Positions 44,301 to 53,206 of a stretch of 64,000 bases of DNA are shown here, one piece after another (the stretch's first letter is position 1; each line of letters opens with the position of its first letter). The stretch comes from a bacterium 1XD21-70. GTDB taxonomy: Bacteria; Bacillota; Clostridia; Lachnospirales; Lachnospiraceae. The translations under genes were made by a program, and so were the position numbers. Location: contig RAYB01000012.1 of the NCBI GenBank assembly GCA_003669055.1, positions 1 through 64,000 on the forward strand, read 5' to 3'. The notes under the pieces are model-generated. The model was not told where the DNA came from. It saw only the letters and a list, made by a program, of their open reading frames with translations, and ran no database searches.

Positions 44301-44523
44301 CTTCCCGGGATTTATTGGCAACCAGCATCTGTGCTTCTTTTCTTGCATCCATATCCCGCAAGTCAGCTAAAATCACATCCGCATTTGCTGCCATGGCACT
44401 GTCCGGCCTCTCGTTTTGCGAAAATCCATGTGTGAAATGCTCTAGCGGAGGCATCTCTTTTATAATTTCAAATACCCGGTTGGGATTCCCTGCCAAATAA
44501 AACCGCAGATGGCAATGATACAT
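41380..44523 (-). CDS. Soluble hybrid sensor histidine kinase with three PAS domains and two receivers
   Basis: Domain order in the 1047-aa protein: an N-terminal receiver-like region (1-115, 'ADVILADLRDMD'), PAS 1 (about 125-245, 'VPNLVWYKDKNGIHEK'), PAS 2 ('GYESQAELVANGF'), and PAS 3. Then come HisKA ('FLSNMSHDIRTPMNAIVGFT' with phospho-His), HATPase ('DTGIGMSKEF', 'GTGLGMAITKNIV'), and two receivers ('IIDWLMPDMNGIEV', 'VLMDVQMPVMNGYEA', each with the phospho-Asp). No membrane helix is seen, so it senses an internal signal. The output partner is not encoded next to it. Confidence 0.92.
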   Translation of the reverse strand: MYHCHLRFYLAGNPNRVFEIIKEMPPLEHFTHGFSQNERPDSAMAANADVILADLRDMDARKEAQMLVANKSREAELILLAGKDQIEPLEDILPEVADIWVAPMSEGEARFRFLRWQQTCKMGKDFWETSHYLEATINNVPNLVWYKDKNGIHEKVNDSFCRTVNKTKKQVEGRGHAYIWDVEFDDPACIESEREVMSTQKTCVSEESVKSGDGMRLLTTYKSPLYDLDGSVMGTVGVAIDVTQERAYEQEIIQKNQTLEAIFTTMDCGVMCHTLDGMDIISINRAALEILGYESQAELVANGFDMVAASVVAEDREKLRADIKELKKEGDSISAEYRVRRKDGEIRHVMGNIKLLKENGQMFYQRFLLDCTAQKLQEKENERRQKELIQALSIDYNVVCFFDLETGAGKALRIAEDSGSQFGSVFNKGLSLEESMNLYIENFVYEEDKEMLLEASSRERLKKELAEDKQYYVNHRTNKDGRMEYYQMKVVRAGVWSQTHGIVLGFRNVDEEIRHEMEQKSLLEDALLQANRASKAKSVFLSNMSHDIRTPMNAIVGFTALAITHIEHKEQVEEYLQKIMTSGNHLLSLINDVLDMSRIESGKMHLEEKPCRLPDILHGLRNILQADVRAKQLELYMDAVDVFDEDIYCDKLRLNQVLLNLLSNAVKYTAAGGIVSVRVTEKPGAPEGMANYEFCIKDTGIGMSKEFVDHIFEPFEREHTSTISGIQGTGLGMAITKNIVDMMNGSIEVKSEHGSGTEVFVSFTFRLNAEAKEPQTIPELKNCRALVVDDDFNTCDSVSYMLSQIGMRAEWTLSGKEAVLRTRQAVMRKDNYCVYIIDWLMPDMNGIEVVRRIRKEVGEDVPVIVLTAYDWADIEEEAKEAGVTAFCSKPLFLSELRSCLNSIVNGEDEKEEGAAKELKGIHTGHILLAEDNELNQEIAMALLGDAGFTMDIAENGQIAVDMLKRSKPGDYQLVLMDVQMPVMNGYEATKQIRGMEDRRLAGIPILAMTANAFEEDKQEAIRCGMNGHIAKPIDIKVLFDTLAKILN

Positions 44524-44647
44524 TTTTCTTCTCCCCCTATGCTTATTCTATTCTCCTTAATAATAATACTTTATTTCCCGAAGCATAGCAACCTTTTTCC
44601 ACAAACCCGCCCCCGGATTTTGCGTTTTGTTACCTTTGCCTGGCGGC

Positions 44648-46051
44648 TCATTCTATGCAGCTTTTATATAGCTGCTCCATGATTTCATCGGCTTTCCCCA
44701 TATCGATGCTGGAGTAATTCATGACATAGGTATTTTTCACCTGGCCGGGGCGCCCGTAATAGTATTTTGACAGCGGAGCCAGCTGAATGCCCTGCGATTT
44801 TGCACGGCTGCATACCTCCTCTTCCTCTAGCGGTGTATGGATGTCCATCAAAAAATGCAGCCCGGCCTCTTCCCCGGATATCGATACCACCGCTTTTAGC
44901 TTGCTCTTATGGACCGCCTCAAGCAAAGCATCCCGTTTCAAACGGTAATAGTTGCGCAGCCGGTTAATATGTGTCTCAAATTTCCCTTCCTCCATAAACC
45001 GCGCCAGGGTGTATTGCTCAAAGTTCGAGACCGTGCCGGAGTAAAACGACAGCCTCTCGTAAAAGCGCATCAGCAATTCCTGCGGAAGGACCATATAGCT
45101 GATCCGCACGGTAGAGCACAATGTCTTTGTAAATGTATTCATGTAAATCACCCGTTCTGAGATATCAATGCTCTGCAGGGTAGGGATCGGCTGCCCGCTC
45201 AGCCTCAGTTCACTGTCATAGTCGTCTTCAATGATATAGCGCCCGTCCCCCTTTGATGCCCATCCTAAAAGTTCATACCTCCTGCTGACCGGCATCACGA
45301 TCCCTGTCGGGTAATGGTGCGACGGGGTTATGTGCACAATATCAACCTTCTTTTCCTCCAGCTGTTCTGTGCGGATCCCGGAACCATCCATGTCAACCCA
45401 CTCACAGGCAACCCGGTAGCTTCCATATATCTTCGCCAGCTTAGGATAGCCCGGGTTCTCCACCGCATAAACCTTATCGCTGCCCAAAAGCTGAATCAGC
45501 AGGCCGTAGAGATATTCTGTCCCGGCTCCGACCAGAATCTGTTCCGGGCAGACGTTCATCCCCCTAAACTCCTTTAAGTATTTTGCAATGCTTTCGCGCA
45601 AAGGGAATATCCCTCCGCAGGGAGGGTTTGTCATCAGCTGGGCGCGGCTGTCGTTCAGCACCTCCCGGATCACCTTGGACCAGATCGTAAAAGGAAAAAG
45701 GTCTGACGGCGTCTGATTGCTGGAAAAATCCGCATAGCAGGGAGATTCCTCCCCTATAACCGGAACCGTACCCTTCTTAAAAGGCACTTTCTTTTCTTCG
45801 GTTGTGTTCTCAAAATCCGAAACATAGAACCCCCGCTTGGGCATAGAATAAATAAAACCTTCTGCCAAAAGCTGGGCATAAGCATTCTCAACGGTGATGA
45901 CACTGACCCCCAGGTTTTTCGCAAACGGCCGCTTGGAAGGCAATCTGTCACCGATTTTTATCACTCCCTGGATAATATCATTTTTAATGCTTTTATACAG
46001 ATGTTCATAGAGAGGCCCTGACCCCAAATCCGTTAAATTATAAGTAAGCAT
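44648..46051 (-). CDS. MocR-type GntR/aminotransferase regulator
   Basis: MocR proteins join an N-terminal GntR winged helix to an aminotransferase-like PLP domain. Here 'GPLYEHLYKSIKNDIIQGVI', 'RLPSKRPFAKNLGVSVITVE' (DNA-binding) is followed by 'QILVGAGTEYLYGLLIQLLG', 'IEDDYDSELRLSGQP' and 'YMNTFTKTLCSTVRISYMVL' containing the PLP-binding Lys. The 467-aa start MLTYNLTDLG at 46051 follows GGAGGAAGAT. The target is not visible; no pdxS/T is adjacent. It is separated from the upstream polysaccharide locus by a terminator. Confidence 0.93.
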   Translation of the reverse strand: MLTYNLTDLGSGPLYEHLYKSIKNDIIQGVIKIGDRLPSKRPFAKNLGVSVITVENAYAQLLAEGFIYSMPKRGFYVSDFENTTEEKKVPFKKGTVPVIGEESPCYADFSSNQTPSDLFPFTIWSKVIREVLNDSRAQLMTNPPCGGIFPLRESIAKYLKEFRGMNVCPEQILVGAGTEYLYGLLIQLLGSDKVYAVENPGYPKLAKIYGSYRVACEWVDMDGSGIRTEQLEEKKVDIVHITPSHHYPTGIVMPVSRRYELLGWASKGDGRYIIEDDYDSELRLSGQPIPTLQSIDISERVIYMNTFTKTLCSTVRISYMVLPQELLMRFYERLSFYSGTVSNFEQYTLARFMEEGKFETHINRLRNYYRLKRDALLEAVHKSKLKAVVSISGEEAGLHFLMDIHTPLEEEEVCSRAKSQGIQLAPLSKYYYGRPGQVKNTYVMNYSSIDMGKADEIMEQLYKSCIE

Positions 46052-46160
46052 ACTGCCATCTTCCTCCAAACTGGCCTTACCGGATACATAAAAACCAAGC
46101 CTTTTCAAGAGTTATTTTTCATTATACTCCCTGGGTACGAATAAGTAAACCTTTTACATA

Positions 46161-46214
46161 ACAAAAAGGCCAGGCCTCCCATCATCTGGTCTTAGAAGAT
46201 GGAAAACCTGGCTC
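46161..46214 (-). terminator. Terminator at the end of the polysaccharide-utilization operon
   Basis: On the minus strand GCCAGG-TTTTCCATCTTC pairs imperfectly with GATGATGGGAGG-CCTGGC, followed by CTTTTTGTT. It lies just after the heparinase-family gene and separates that operon from MocR. Confidence 0.75.
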
Positions 46215-46283
46215 TTATTTTTCTGTGCACTCCGGCATGCCCGCACATATGCTGCCAGGATCGGCACCAGGTTTATTGGCGCC

Positions 46284-48353
46284 TTACCAGCAAAGCACTG
46301 TCCCCCCTATATCTGTGCTTCCTTTATCAAACACAATCACGTTCCCATATCCCAGGCATCCGTCCACCTCTTCCAGATCTGTAGGCGAATTCACTTCCTG
46401 GTGGCAGATTATCACCACATACTGTTTGCCATTTACCATAATCCTCAGCCCTTCAGCCATAGAATACGGATAATAGATCCCTTTCAGGGCTGATTTCACA
46501 GGCACCCTTTCCACCTGGCATTCCGGCAGGCTTTTGCCGCCTCCTGTCTGGATCACTGTCAAAAAAGATGCAAATCCTTCTCCCTTTATACTTACCCGGA
46601 GTTTCTGCCGCATTTCCCGCTGGTTGTAATGGCGGGCAATCTTTCCGCAAAGTATTTCTGCACTGGACTTTGGTGTCAGAAAATAAAATTTAGCCTGAGA
46701 CTTTTCTCCTGTAAACAGAGCCGTCTGCACTGCCCTGCTTCCAATCCCCCCTTCATCAAAGTGAGGGGTATCATCCCCGTCCAAATCCAGCTGCCCCAAT
46801 TCACTGAAATTCCAATACTGCTCATAGCTATGCGAGTCTCCACTGTACATCTCATCCATAACCACATACAGATCCGGCTTGATCCAGACGATCTTCCGGT
46901 TCACAAAAACACCTCCTGCGGAATCCAAATACCCCAGGTGCCCGCCCTGGACAAACTCATAACGGCCTGTAAATTTATGGGGCTGCTTCACAGGCTGGCA
47001 CAGTTTGCTGCATTCCCATGAATCCTTGCAGACCGTAAAATATTTCCCGTCCACCGTGATGGTATTATGAGCATCTGGGTTTTTAAAATCAAACCTCCCC
47101 TTATCAACTGCATAAGTACAACGTCCGGAATCGGTCAGCACATCTTCCCCCCGAACCACCAGGTCTATATGAAGTTTGTCAGAATGCCCGTGCCCGGCTC
47201 CCATGGTTCCGCAGTGGAAATGCAGCACATTAGCGTCCCGCCCCCAACCGCTGCGCAGATAATAGTTACCCGAATCTGCCAATGCCGCTGACACAAAATC
47301 CGGTTTTGCGCAATTCATGGCTGCATATTCCTCCGCCCCTGCCTTCCCGATATCCCAGGCACTCTCAAAATCCATCACCGCATGCCCTCCGAACTTGAGC
47401 ACCGGATCCCCAAACAGCCAAGCCGCGACACCCAGGTAATCACGAAGATCCATGTCGTCACTATCCCCCGTCATAAACTCCCGCCCGTCTGGTTTCTGCC
47501 ATGCAAGATCGGCATAGGCCATCTTTTTTACCGCATGCAAAACAGCCTCCGGCACCGGGATATTGTTGCGGAATGCCAGGATCAGTACATCCTGGAAACA
47601 GTGGAATACTTCATTGTGGTACATTGGGGACTGCTCCCACTGTACCCCGTCTCCCAGGATCTGCATCCGTGCCTGGATCTCCAGATTCTCCATGGCAATG
47701 GAGGTATACCTGCTTCTCCTCTCCTCATCCGGCATAGCGACACCAATCTCAAACAGCCCATGGTTTTCCAGCACACCCCAGTTGCTGATATACCGGTACG
47801 GTGAATGCATTTCTATGATATATTCCGCATGTTCTACCAGGCAATGGTAAAAAGCATCTATCACCTCATCTGTAAGCAGAGGGCTGTCCGCAAAATAGCG
47901 GATCGCCTTTGTCCAATATTCCCCCCGGAACCCCGCCTCCAGAATCCGCCAAGCCGTCTTCTCTGTCTCCCTGTTCCGCTTCACCCGTTTCATCCAATCC
48001 GTCAGCAGGCGCACAAAATGATGGACATAGTTTTCATCCTTTGTCAGCCAGTATGCCTGCCCCAGACAGATAAAAAAACGGTGCCGGTTGAACTGATAGC
48101 TGAATTCCGGATCACTGTCCGGCTGGTATCCCCAGTCTACCTGGCCCTCTGGTTCAAAGCAGATAGGTTCCCAGGTCTGTTCCAAGTCATGCGGCAGATC
48201 AAACAGAAATTCGTTCCTGCACACTGCCGATGCCGTCTTTATGATATGTTCGCAGTTCTCCGGCCAATGCTCCCAGCAATACTCTGCCGCTTCTGCCGGA
48301 TCCTTCACAAAAAAATGTTCCTTCCCTCTTGCAAAAAACTCTTTCTTTGTCAT
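46284..48353 (-). CDS. Heparinase II/III-family polysaccharide lyase, cytoplasmic
   Basis: The 689-aa protein has an N-terminal alpha/alpha toroid (about 60-330, with 'NWGVLENHGLFEIGVAMP', the Asn-His motif of heparinase II/III-type lyases) and a beta-sandwich heparinase_II_III domain ('GHGHSDKLHIDLVVRGEDVL', 'DAHNTITVDGK'). Such lyases cleave uronic-acid-containing polysaccharides by beta-elimination, leaving a 4,5-unsaturated uronic acid. No signal peptide is present, so it should act on imported oligosaccharides. The neighbouring GH88 enzyme removes exactly the unsaturated uronate it makes. The true substrate (heparosan, hyaluronan, glucuronan or other) is unknown. Confidence 0.88.
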   Translation of the reverse strand: MTKKEFFARGKEHFFVKDPAEAAEYCWEHWPENCEHIIKTASAVCRNEFLFDLPHDLEQTWEPICFEPEGQVDWGYQPDSDPEFSYQFNRHRFFICLGQAYWLTKDENYVHHFVRLLTDWMKRVKRNRETEKTAWRILEAGFRGEYWTKAIRYFADSPLLTDEVIDAFYHCLVEHAEYIIEMHSPYRYISNWGVLENHGLFEIGVAMPDEERRSRYTSIAMENLEIQARMQILGDGVQWEQSPMYHNEVFHCFQDVLILAFRNNIPVPEAVLHAVKKMAYADLAWQKPDGREFMTGDSDDMDLRDYLGVAAWLFGDPVLKFGGHAVMDFESAWDIGKAGAEEYAAMNCAKPDFVSAALADSGNYYLRSGWGRDANVLHFHCGTMGAGHGHSDKLHIDLVVRGEDVLTDSGRCTYAVDKGRFDFKNPDAHNTITVDGKYFTVCKDSWECSKLCQPVKQPHKFTGRYEFVQGGHLGYLDSAGGVFVNRKIVWIKPDLYVVMDEMYSGDSHSYEQYWNFSELGQLDLDGDDTPHFDEGGIGSRAVQTALFTGEKSQAKFYFLTPKSSAEILCGKIARHYNQREMRQKLRVSIKGEGFASFLTVIQTGGGKSLPECQVERVPVKSALKGIYYPYSMAEGLRIMVNGKQYVVIICHQEVNSPTDLEEVDGCLGYGNVIVFDKGSTDIGGTVLCW

Positions 48354-48429
48354 CTTGCCCCTTTCATTGCCTGTGCCCCGTTTTCCCCTGGATATGGCTG
48401 CTTTCAGTCAATTATGCCGTCTGTATCGT

Positions 48430-49611
48430 TCACCAATATGCTTCCCAGTCCTTATGCATCCTGGTCAGCGCCTCCATGTAAAAATAGTCCCCCCAAATGT
48501 TGCACTCATCTACCCCGTAATGGTTGCATGTGTTAAAAGGCGAACGGTTGGAATATGTGCTATGCAGCAGCAGGCCGTTGGATAATTCCCTGTCTTTCAC
48601 TGCATAAGAATCCACCAGGGATTTCATCAGCCGGCCAGCCAGCCCCTGATAATATGCTGCCCGCTCCCCATCCAGGCATTTAGCCATCTCCAGCATCCCA
48701 CAGGCGGCAATCGCCGCTGAGGAGGAATCCCTGGGCTGTTCGTCCCCGTCCCCAAATTCCAAATCCCAAAACGGCACCAGGTCCTGGGGCAAATGGCGCA
48801 AAAAGTAATCCGTAACACCCTCAAATACCGAAATATATTTTTCCTGTTTCGTATAGCGGTAGCCAATAGCCGTCCCATACACTCCCCATGCCTGGCCTCT
48901 TGCCCAGGCCGAACCGTCCCGGTATCCCTGGCAGGTAGCCCCATGGTCTGGCTTCCCGGTTTCCCGGTCAAAGAAATAGGTATGCCAGGTAGAGAAATCC
49001 TCCCGGACCACATTCGCCAACGCTGTATGGATATGCCTTTCTGCCACTGCCCGGTACCGATCCGCCCCCGTCTCCTCCGATGCCCAATAAAGAAGCGGCA
49101 AATTCAGCAGGCAATCAATAATCAGCCGGTAATTATCCGCCGCATCCAGCGCCCCCCACGCCTGGATAAACTCCCCTTTCTCATGGAAACGCCCTGTCAG
49201 TTCTTCTGCTGCCATTAAAGCTGCTTTTCGCCCAACCTCACTCCCTGTGAGTTTATATCCCGCCACACAGGAAGGCGAATACAAAAAGCCCAGGTCATGG
49301 GTTTCGACATCCCGCTTTTCTTCAATCCGTTTCAAAAAGCTGTCCATCTGCACCATACCTGCTTCAAGCAGCCTTTTATCCTTTGTATGTTCATAAGCCA
49401 GCCACACCTCCCCGGTCCAAAACCCCGTAGTCCAGTCTACATTTTCAGTGGCAGCATAAAAGCCCCCTTCACTATAAGCCTTGGGGAAATGCCTGGTGAA
49501 GGCAGGCAGGTTCTGGATCACCAGATCTGATGCCAGATCCAGGGCCTGGCCTGCCTCCTCAGGTGCAATCTCCTGTTTTTTTAACAAATCCTGTTGTGCA
49601 ATCCAACCCAT
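48430..49611 (-). CDS. GH88 unsaturated glucuronyl hydrolase
   Basis: It removes the 4,5-unsaturated uronic acid left by polysaccharide lyases. The 393-aa alpha/alpha barrel has 'NVDWTTGFWTGEVWLAYEHT' and 'DAADNYRLIIDCLLNLPLLYWA' with family-conserved catalytic Asp residues, and 'ATCQGYRDGSAWARGQAWG', the GH88 core. It has no signal peptide, so cytoplasmic, as usual. It lies 76 bases upstream of the lyase and nine bases downstream of the ABC permease gene: lyase and hydrolase act in sequence. Confidence 0.93.
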   Translation of the reverse strand: MGWIAQQDLLKKQEIAPEEAGQALDLASDLVIQNLPAFTRHFPKAYSEGGFYAATENVDWTTGFWTGEVWLAYEHTKDKRLLEAGMVQMDSFLKRIEEKRDVETHDLGFLYSPSCVAGYKLTGSEVGRKAALMAAEELTGRFHEKGEFIQAWGALDAADNYRLIIDCLLNLPLLYWASEETGADRYRAVAERHIHTALANVVREDFSTWHTYFFDRETGKPDHGATCQGYRDGSAWARGQAWGVYGTAIGYRYTKQEKYISVFEGVTDYFLRHLPQDLVPFWDLEFGDGDEQPRDSSSAAIAACGMLEMAKCLDGERAAYYQGLAGRLMKSLVDSYAVKDRELSNGLLLHSTYSNRSPFNTCNHYGVDECNIWGDYFYMEALTRMHKDWEAYW

Positions 49612-49620
49612 AAGCCCTCC

Positions 49621-50457
49621 TCAGCCCTTTACTCCGGAAGCCGCCACACCCTCCACAAAATACTTCTGCAATGACAAGAACACAATCAGCACCGGAATCA
49701 GGCTCAATACGGATGCTGCCATAATGAGCCCATACTCAGACCCAAACTGGCTGATAAACATCCGCAGCCCCAGCTGCAGGGTTTTCTTCGACTCTGTAGT
49801 CAGGTAAATCAAAGGCCCCAGGAAATCATTCCATGTGTTTACGAAGGTAAATATCGTCAATGTGGAAAGCGATGGCTTCGACAGCGGCAGCATGATCTTG
49901 TACCAAATCTGGTACTCTGTCATGCCGTCTATTCTTGCCGCCTCGCACAGTTCTGTGGGAATCCCTTCATAAAACTGTTTCATCATAAATACACCAAATG
50001 CCGAAAATGCCTGTAAAAAGATAATTGCCAGATGTGTATCCGCCAATCCCATAGACCGCATCATCATGAACTGAGGCACCATATATACCTGCCACGGCAC
50101 AGCAATCGTTGCGATGTAAGCCAAAAACAACAAATCCTTGCCCTTAAACTCTAACTTGGCAAAGGCATAAGCCGCAAAACTGCTGGTAAGAAGCTGTAAA
50201 AAGGTCACAATCAGGGTCAGTTTCACTGTGTTCAGCACAAAAACCATCAGAGGGATTTTACTCCAGATATCCACATAATTCTGCCACCGTGGGTTCTTGG
50301 GTATCCATTCAATAGGGAAAATAAATACATCTTTATCCAGCTTAAAAGATGCGGACAGCATCCACGCAAAGGGTACCAGCATCACTAATGCCAGGGTAAC
50401 CAGCACCACATAGAGAAGCACCCGCAGAGCTCTTGTCTTTGTATTTTTAATCTTCAT
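49621..50457 (-). CDS. Carbohydrate ABC transporter permease (MalG/LacG type)
   Basis: A 278-aa inner-membrane subunit with six helices and the EAA loop 'EAARIDGMTEYQIWYKIMLP'. It starts 'KNTKTRALRVLLYVVLVTLAL' and ends 'LQKYFVEGVAASGVKG', typical of carbohydrate uptake transporter type 1 (CUT1). It partners the MalF-like subunit 13 bases upstream. No ATPase is in the operon; such systems often share an MsmK-type ATPase encoded elsewhere. Confidence 0.94.
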   Translation of the reverse strand: MKIKNTKTRALRVLLYVVLVTLALVMLVPFAWMLSASFKLDKDVFIFPIEWIPKNPRWQNYVDIWSKIPLMVFVLNTVKLTLIVTFLQLLTSSFAAYAFAKLEFKGKDLLFLAYIATIAVPWQVYMVPQFMMMRSMGLADTHLAIIFLQAFSAFGVFMMKQFYEGIPTELCEAARIDGMTEYQIWYKIMLPLSKPSLSTLTIFTFVNTWNDFLGPLIYLTTESKKTLQLGLRMFISQFGSEYGLIMAASVLSLIPVLIVFLSLQKYFVEGVAASGVKG

Positions 50458-50470
50458 TTACAACCCCTCC

Positions 50471-51544
50471 CTAATTAGCATATTTCTTTTCCCCACGGAA
50501 TTGAACCAGGGTGATAGCCAGTACCATAAGGAACAGCACCATGGCACAGGCGCTTGCATAGCCCAGGTTCCAGTTACGGAATGCTTCCTCGTATATGTGG
50601 TATACCAGCACAATCGCCGATTCGTTCAGCACTCCCGTATTGCCGCCCGCCAGCATATACACAATATCATAGACCTTGAAACAGTTGATGGTCAGTATGA
50701 TGGTCACGAAAAAAGTGGTCGGCCTCAGCTGCGGAAGGGTGATATACCAGAAACGCTGCCAGGTGTTGGCGCCGTCCAGCCCACAGGCCTCATAAAGTTC
50801 TCCATTAATCCCCTGCAGCCCTGCCAGGTAAATCACCATATAATAACCCATATTTTTCCAGACGGAAAACATTACCACTGTGAACATCACCCAGTTTTTG
50901 TCCGCCGACCATTTGGGCAGGCTCTTGGCCGCCACGCCCAGGTTGTACAGGATCATATTGGCTGGCCCGCTTTTGGCCGGGGAAAACAGCATATTCCAGA
51001 CAGCGGCCACTGCCACCAGGGATGCCACGTAGGGGAAAAAGCTGACGGTCCTAAAAAAGTTGCGCCCCTTGATTTTCTGGTTTAAAAGTACCGCCAGGGC
51101 CAACGCTGCCGCCAAGGTGAACGGCACTGTGGCCACACAATATACCACCGTATTTTTTAGGGCCGCCAGGAACCGCTTGTTACCAAACATCATGGCAAAA
51201 TTTTTCAGCCCGGCAAATTCCATGGCATTGTTGCCGTCCCACCTTAAGAATGCCAGCACAAATGCAAAAATGACCGGCCCCAGGGTAAAAATTGCAAATC
51301 CAATAAAATTCGGTGCAATAAATGAATATGCCACCATATCCCTCTTCGCCTGGCGGCTGAAGCGCTCACCGGTTTTGGCCTGGCGGATCTTATCCCGTAT
51401 CCGGTCAGCCTCCCGCCCCAGCTTCAGCCGCTTTTTCAGATCGGCCTCACCCTCCGCCTGCTTTTGGATTTTTTCCAGGCGCGGTTCCAGCACAGAAAGC
51501 TTTTTCTGAACCACAGCCGGGTCAACAGTCTTTGTCTTTCCCAT
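50471..51544 (-). CDS. Carbohydrate ABC transporter permease (MalF/LacF type) with N-terminal extension
   Basis: The 357-aa protein has six membrane helices ('FIAPNFIGFAIFTLGPVIFA', EAA loop 'EACGLDGANTWQRFWYITLP'). The first about 65 residues are an unusual soluble, highly charged stretch ('VLEPRLEKIQKQAEGEADLK', 'READRIRDKIRQAKTGERFS') predicted to be coiled coil, ahead of the first helix. The usual CUT1 MalF proteins of Firmicutes are about 290-310 aa. It is co-transcribed with the solute-binding protein and the second permease; a hairpin after the binding-protein gene may lower expression of the downstream genes. Confidence 0.92.
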   Translation of the reverse strand: MGKTKTVDPAVVQKKLSVLEPRLEKIQKQAEGEADLKKRLKLGREADRIRDKIRQAKTGERFSRQAKRDMVAYSFIAPNFIGFAIFTLGPVIFAFVLAFLRWDGNNAMEFAGLKNFAMMFGNKRFLAALKNTVVYCVATVPFTLAAALALAVLLNQKIKGRNFFRTVSFFPYVASLVAVAAVWNMLFSPAKSGPANMILYNLGVAAKSLPKWSADKNWVMFTVVMFSVWKNMGYYMVIYLAGLQGINGELYEACGLDGANTWQRFWYITLPQLRPTTFFVTIILTINCFKVYDIVYMLAGGNTGVLNESAIVLVYHIYEEAFRNWNLGYASACAMVLFLMVLAITLVQFRGEKKYAN

Positions 51545-51644
51545 AATACCTGCCTTTCTTCCGTCCGGGACGCCACACCTGTTTTGTAATGGCTCCCGGA
51601 TTTTTCCGTCAGATCTCTTCGTAACAGCCTTTGTCTTTAATTAA

Positions 51645-51666
51645 GGCAGGCGTTTTCCCGCCTGCC
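51645..51666 (-). terminator. Attenuating hairpin after the solute-binding protein gene
   Basis: GGCAGGCG (51645-51652) and CGCCTGCC (51659-51666) form an 8-bp stem without a long T tract. Such hairpins after ABC binding-protein genes usually act as partial terminators or mRNA-stability elements, so the lipoprotein is made in excess over the permeases. Confidence 0.6.
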
Positions 51667-51762
51667 CATCCTTTTGTATCCTGTTGTACCTTTCATGGCA
51701 TACTGCCAGATAGCCTTTCTTACAAGGCCTGAATACCAGGAAGCATGCCATAGCCCAAAATC

Positions 51763-53124
51763 CTACTGGGCAAGGATTGCCCCTACCTTCTCATTCATGT
51801 CTGCAATCCCCTCATCGATCGTGGAATTGCCGGTCATAATATTATCATGGGCCTCATTTAGCACAATTTCTATCTCAGAACTCTTGTTGCTCACTGGCAT
51901 TTCCAGATACAAATTGGCTGTCTGCAATGCCTCCTTGCTGCCCTCATCCCCAGGGAACCCTTCCATAGCAGAGATCATCCCCGCAATATCATCATTCATC
52001 AGAGCCGGGATATTGCCTGTGGAAGCCAAGATCTCCGCGCCCTCCTCACCGCATACAAATTTTACAAACTTCCAGGCATCTTCTTTGTGGGGCGCATTGG
52101 CCGGAATGGATAGCGCCGTGATAGTAGCCAGGGTAGAACCAGGCTCCACCCCATCGGCATGGGGATACTTTACAATCCCCCAGTTGGTGCAGTCTGTATA
52201 TTCCCCTGTCTTAATTTTTTCAGCCAGGGTTGAAAGGAACCAGGTTCCCATATTCATCATAGCCACATTACCCTGGGAAAAAGCCCCCGAATAATGCAGG
52301 TTGGAAGTCTTTAAGGTGGCATAGTCCTGGCACACCCCATCCTCCTGCTCTGCCAATGCCATCTCATAGTAAGGCTTTAAGAAATCATAGCTGCCATCCA
52401 GAATCGTGTTCTTTCCATCCAAAATACCAAACAGCTGCACCGCGCTTCTCCAAGTGTGGTAATGGGCACCATATACCTCCTGCCCTGGGGTATCCACGGT
52501 CAGTTGCCTTGCCAAAGCGTCATACTGTTCAAAAGTCATATCATTAGTGGGATAGCCCACCCCTGCCCCGTCAAAAACGTCTTTATTATAATAAAGCACC
52601 CAAAAATCGCTTCTAAAAGGAAGTTCATATAATTTGCCGTCTACCAAAATCTGGTCAGTCAGGCCTTTATAGCCTTCCAAATCCACCCCATCAGCAGAAA
52701 TGAACGCATCCAACGGTTCCAGCACACCCTTATTCACCAAGGTGGTATAGCCGGGAACATCCTTGATGGTAACAATATCAAAATCGGAACCAGAGCCTGT
52801 CAGCTGGGTTCCCAGTACCGTCTGATAGTCAGAACTTCCCAAATCTACCATTTCAATTTTCAAATCTGGGTTTTGTTTCTCAAATTCTTCAATTAATGGC
52901 TGATAGTAAAGGGTCAGATCCTTGTCCCAGATAGACCATTTCATTACTGTCTGCCCTTCGGCAGCAACTACCGATTCTGCTGCCGTGGCAGCCTCCCCGC
53001 TGCCTCCACCAGCTGCTGCCGTGGTGGAAACTGCCTCACTGCCGTTGCTGCCGCTTCCACAGGCAACCACCCCCCCTGCCATGGCTATTGTCATAATCAG
53101 GCTTGCCAAACGTTTTTTCTTCAT
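51763..53124 (-). CDS. Extracellular solute-binding lipoprotein (CUT1 sugar ABC importer)
   Basis: The 453-aa protein starts at 53124 (GGAGGAAAAGGG upstream) with a lipoprotein signal peptide ending 'GGVVACGSG'. It is a family 1 extracellular solute-binding protein ('MKWSIWDKDLTLYYQPLIEE', 'VKFVCGEEGAEILASTGNIP'). It captures oligosaccharides at the cell surface for the two downstream permeases. By context the ligand is an uronic-acid-containing oligosaccharide. Its promoter points away from the divergent sensor kinase gene. Confidence 0.94.
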   Translation of the reverse strand: MKKKRLASLIMTIAMAGGVVACGSGSNGSEAVSTTAAAGGGSGEAATAAESVVAAEGQTVMKWSIWDKDLTLYYQPLIEEFEKQNPDLKIEMVDLGSSDYQTVLGTQLTGSGSDFDIVTIKDVPGYTTLVNKGVLEPLDAFISADGVDLEGYKGLTDQILVDGKLYELPFRSDFWVLYYNKDVFDGAGVGYPTNDMTFEQYDALARQLTVDTPGQEVYGAHYHTWRSAVQLFGILDGKNTILDGSYDFLKPYYEMALAEQEDGVCQDYATLKTSNLHYSGAFSQGNVAMMNMGTWFLSTLAEKIKTGEYTDCTNWGIVKYPHADGVEPGSTLATITALSIPANAPHKEDAWKFVKFVCGEEGAEILASTGNIPALMNDDIAGMISAMEGFPGDEGSKEALQTANLYLEMPVSNKSSEIEIVLNEAHDNIMTGNSTIDEGIADMNEKVGAILAQ

Positions 53125-53177
53125 CCCTTTTCCTCCTTCAATGCACTTTATCCTGTGCAATTTTTTAATATGCCGTT

Positions 53178-53206
53178 ATTATAAAACTCTTTTTCCTTGT
53201 TCTGAA
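53178..53206 (-). promoter_or_regulatory. Candidate promoter of the polysaccharide operon
   Basis: On the minus strand TATAAT (53183-53178) with, 17 bases upstream, TTCAGA (53206-53201), a poor match to the -35 consensus. A weak -35 is typical of promoters that need an activator, here probably the YesN-like regulator encoded divergently. Confidence 0.45.

Noticed and set aside
46284-53124. Sulfatase or carbohydrate esterase genes that would indicate a sulfated substrate
   Set aside because: None was found within the locus; the enzyme set fits an unsulfated uronic-acid substrate.
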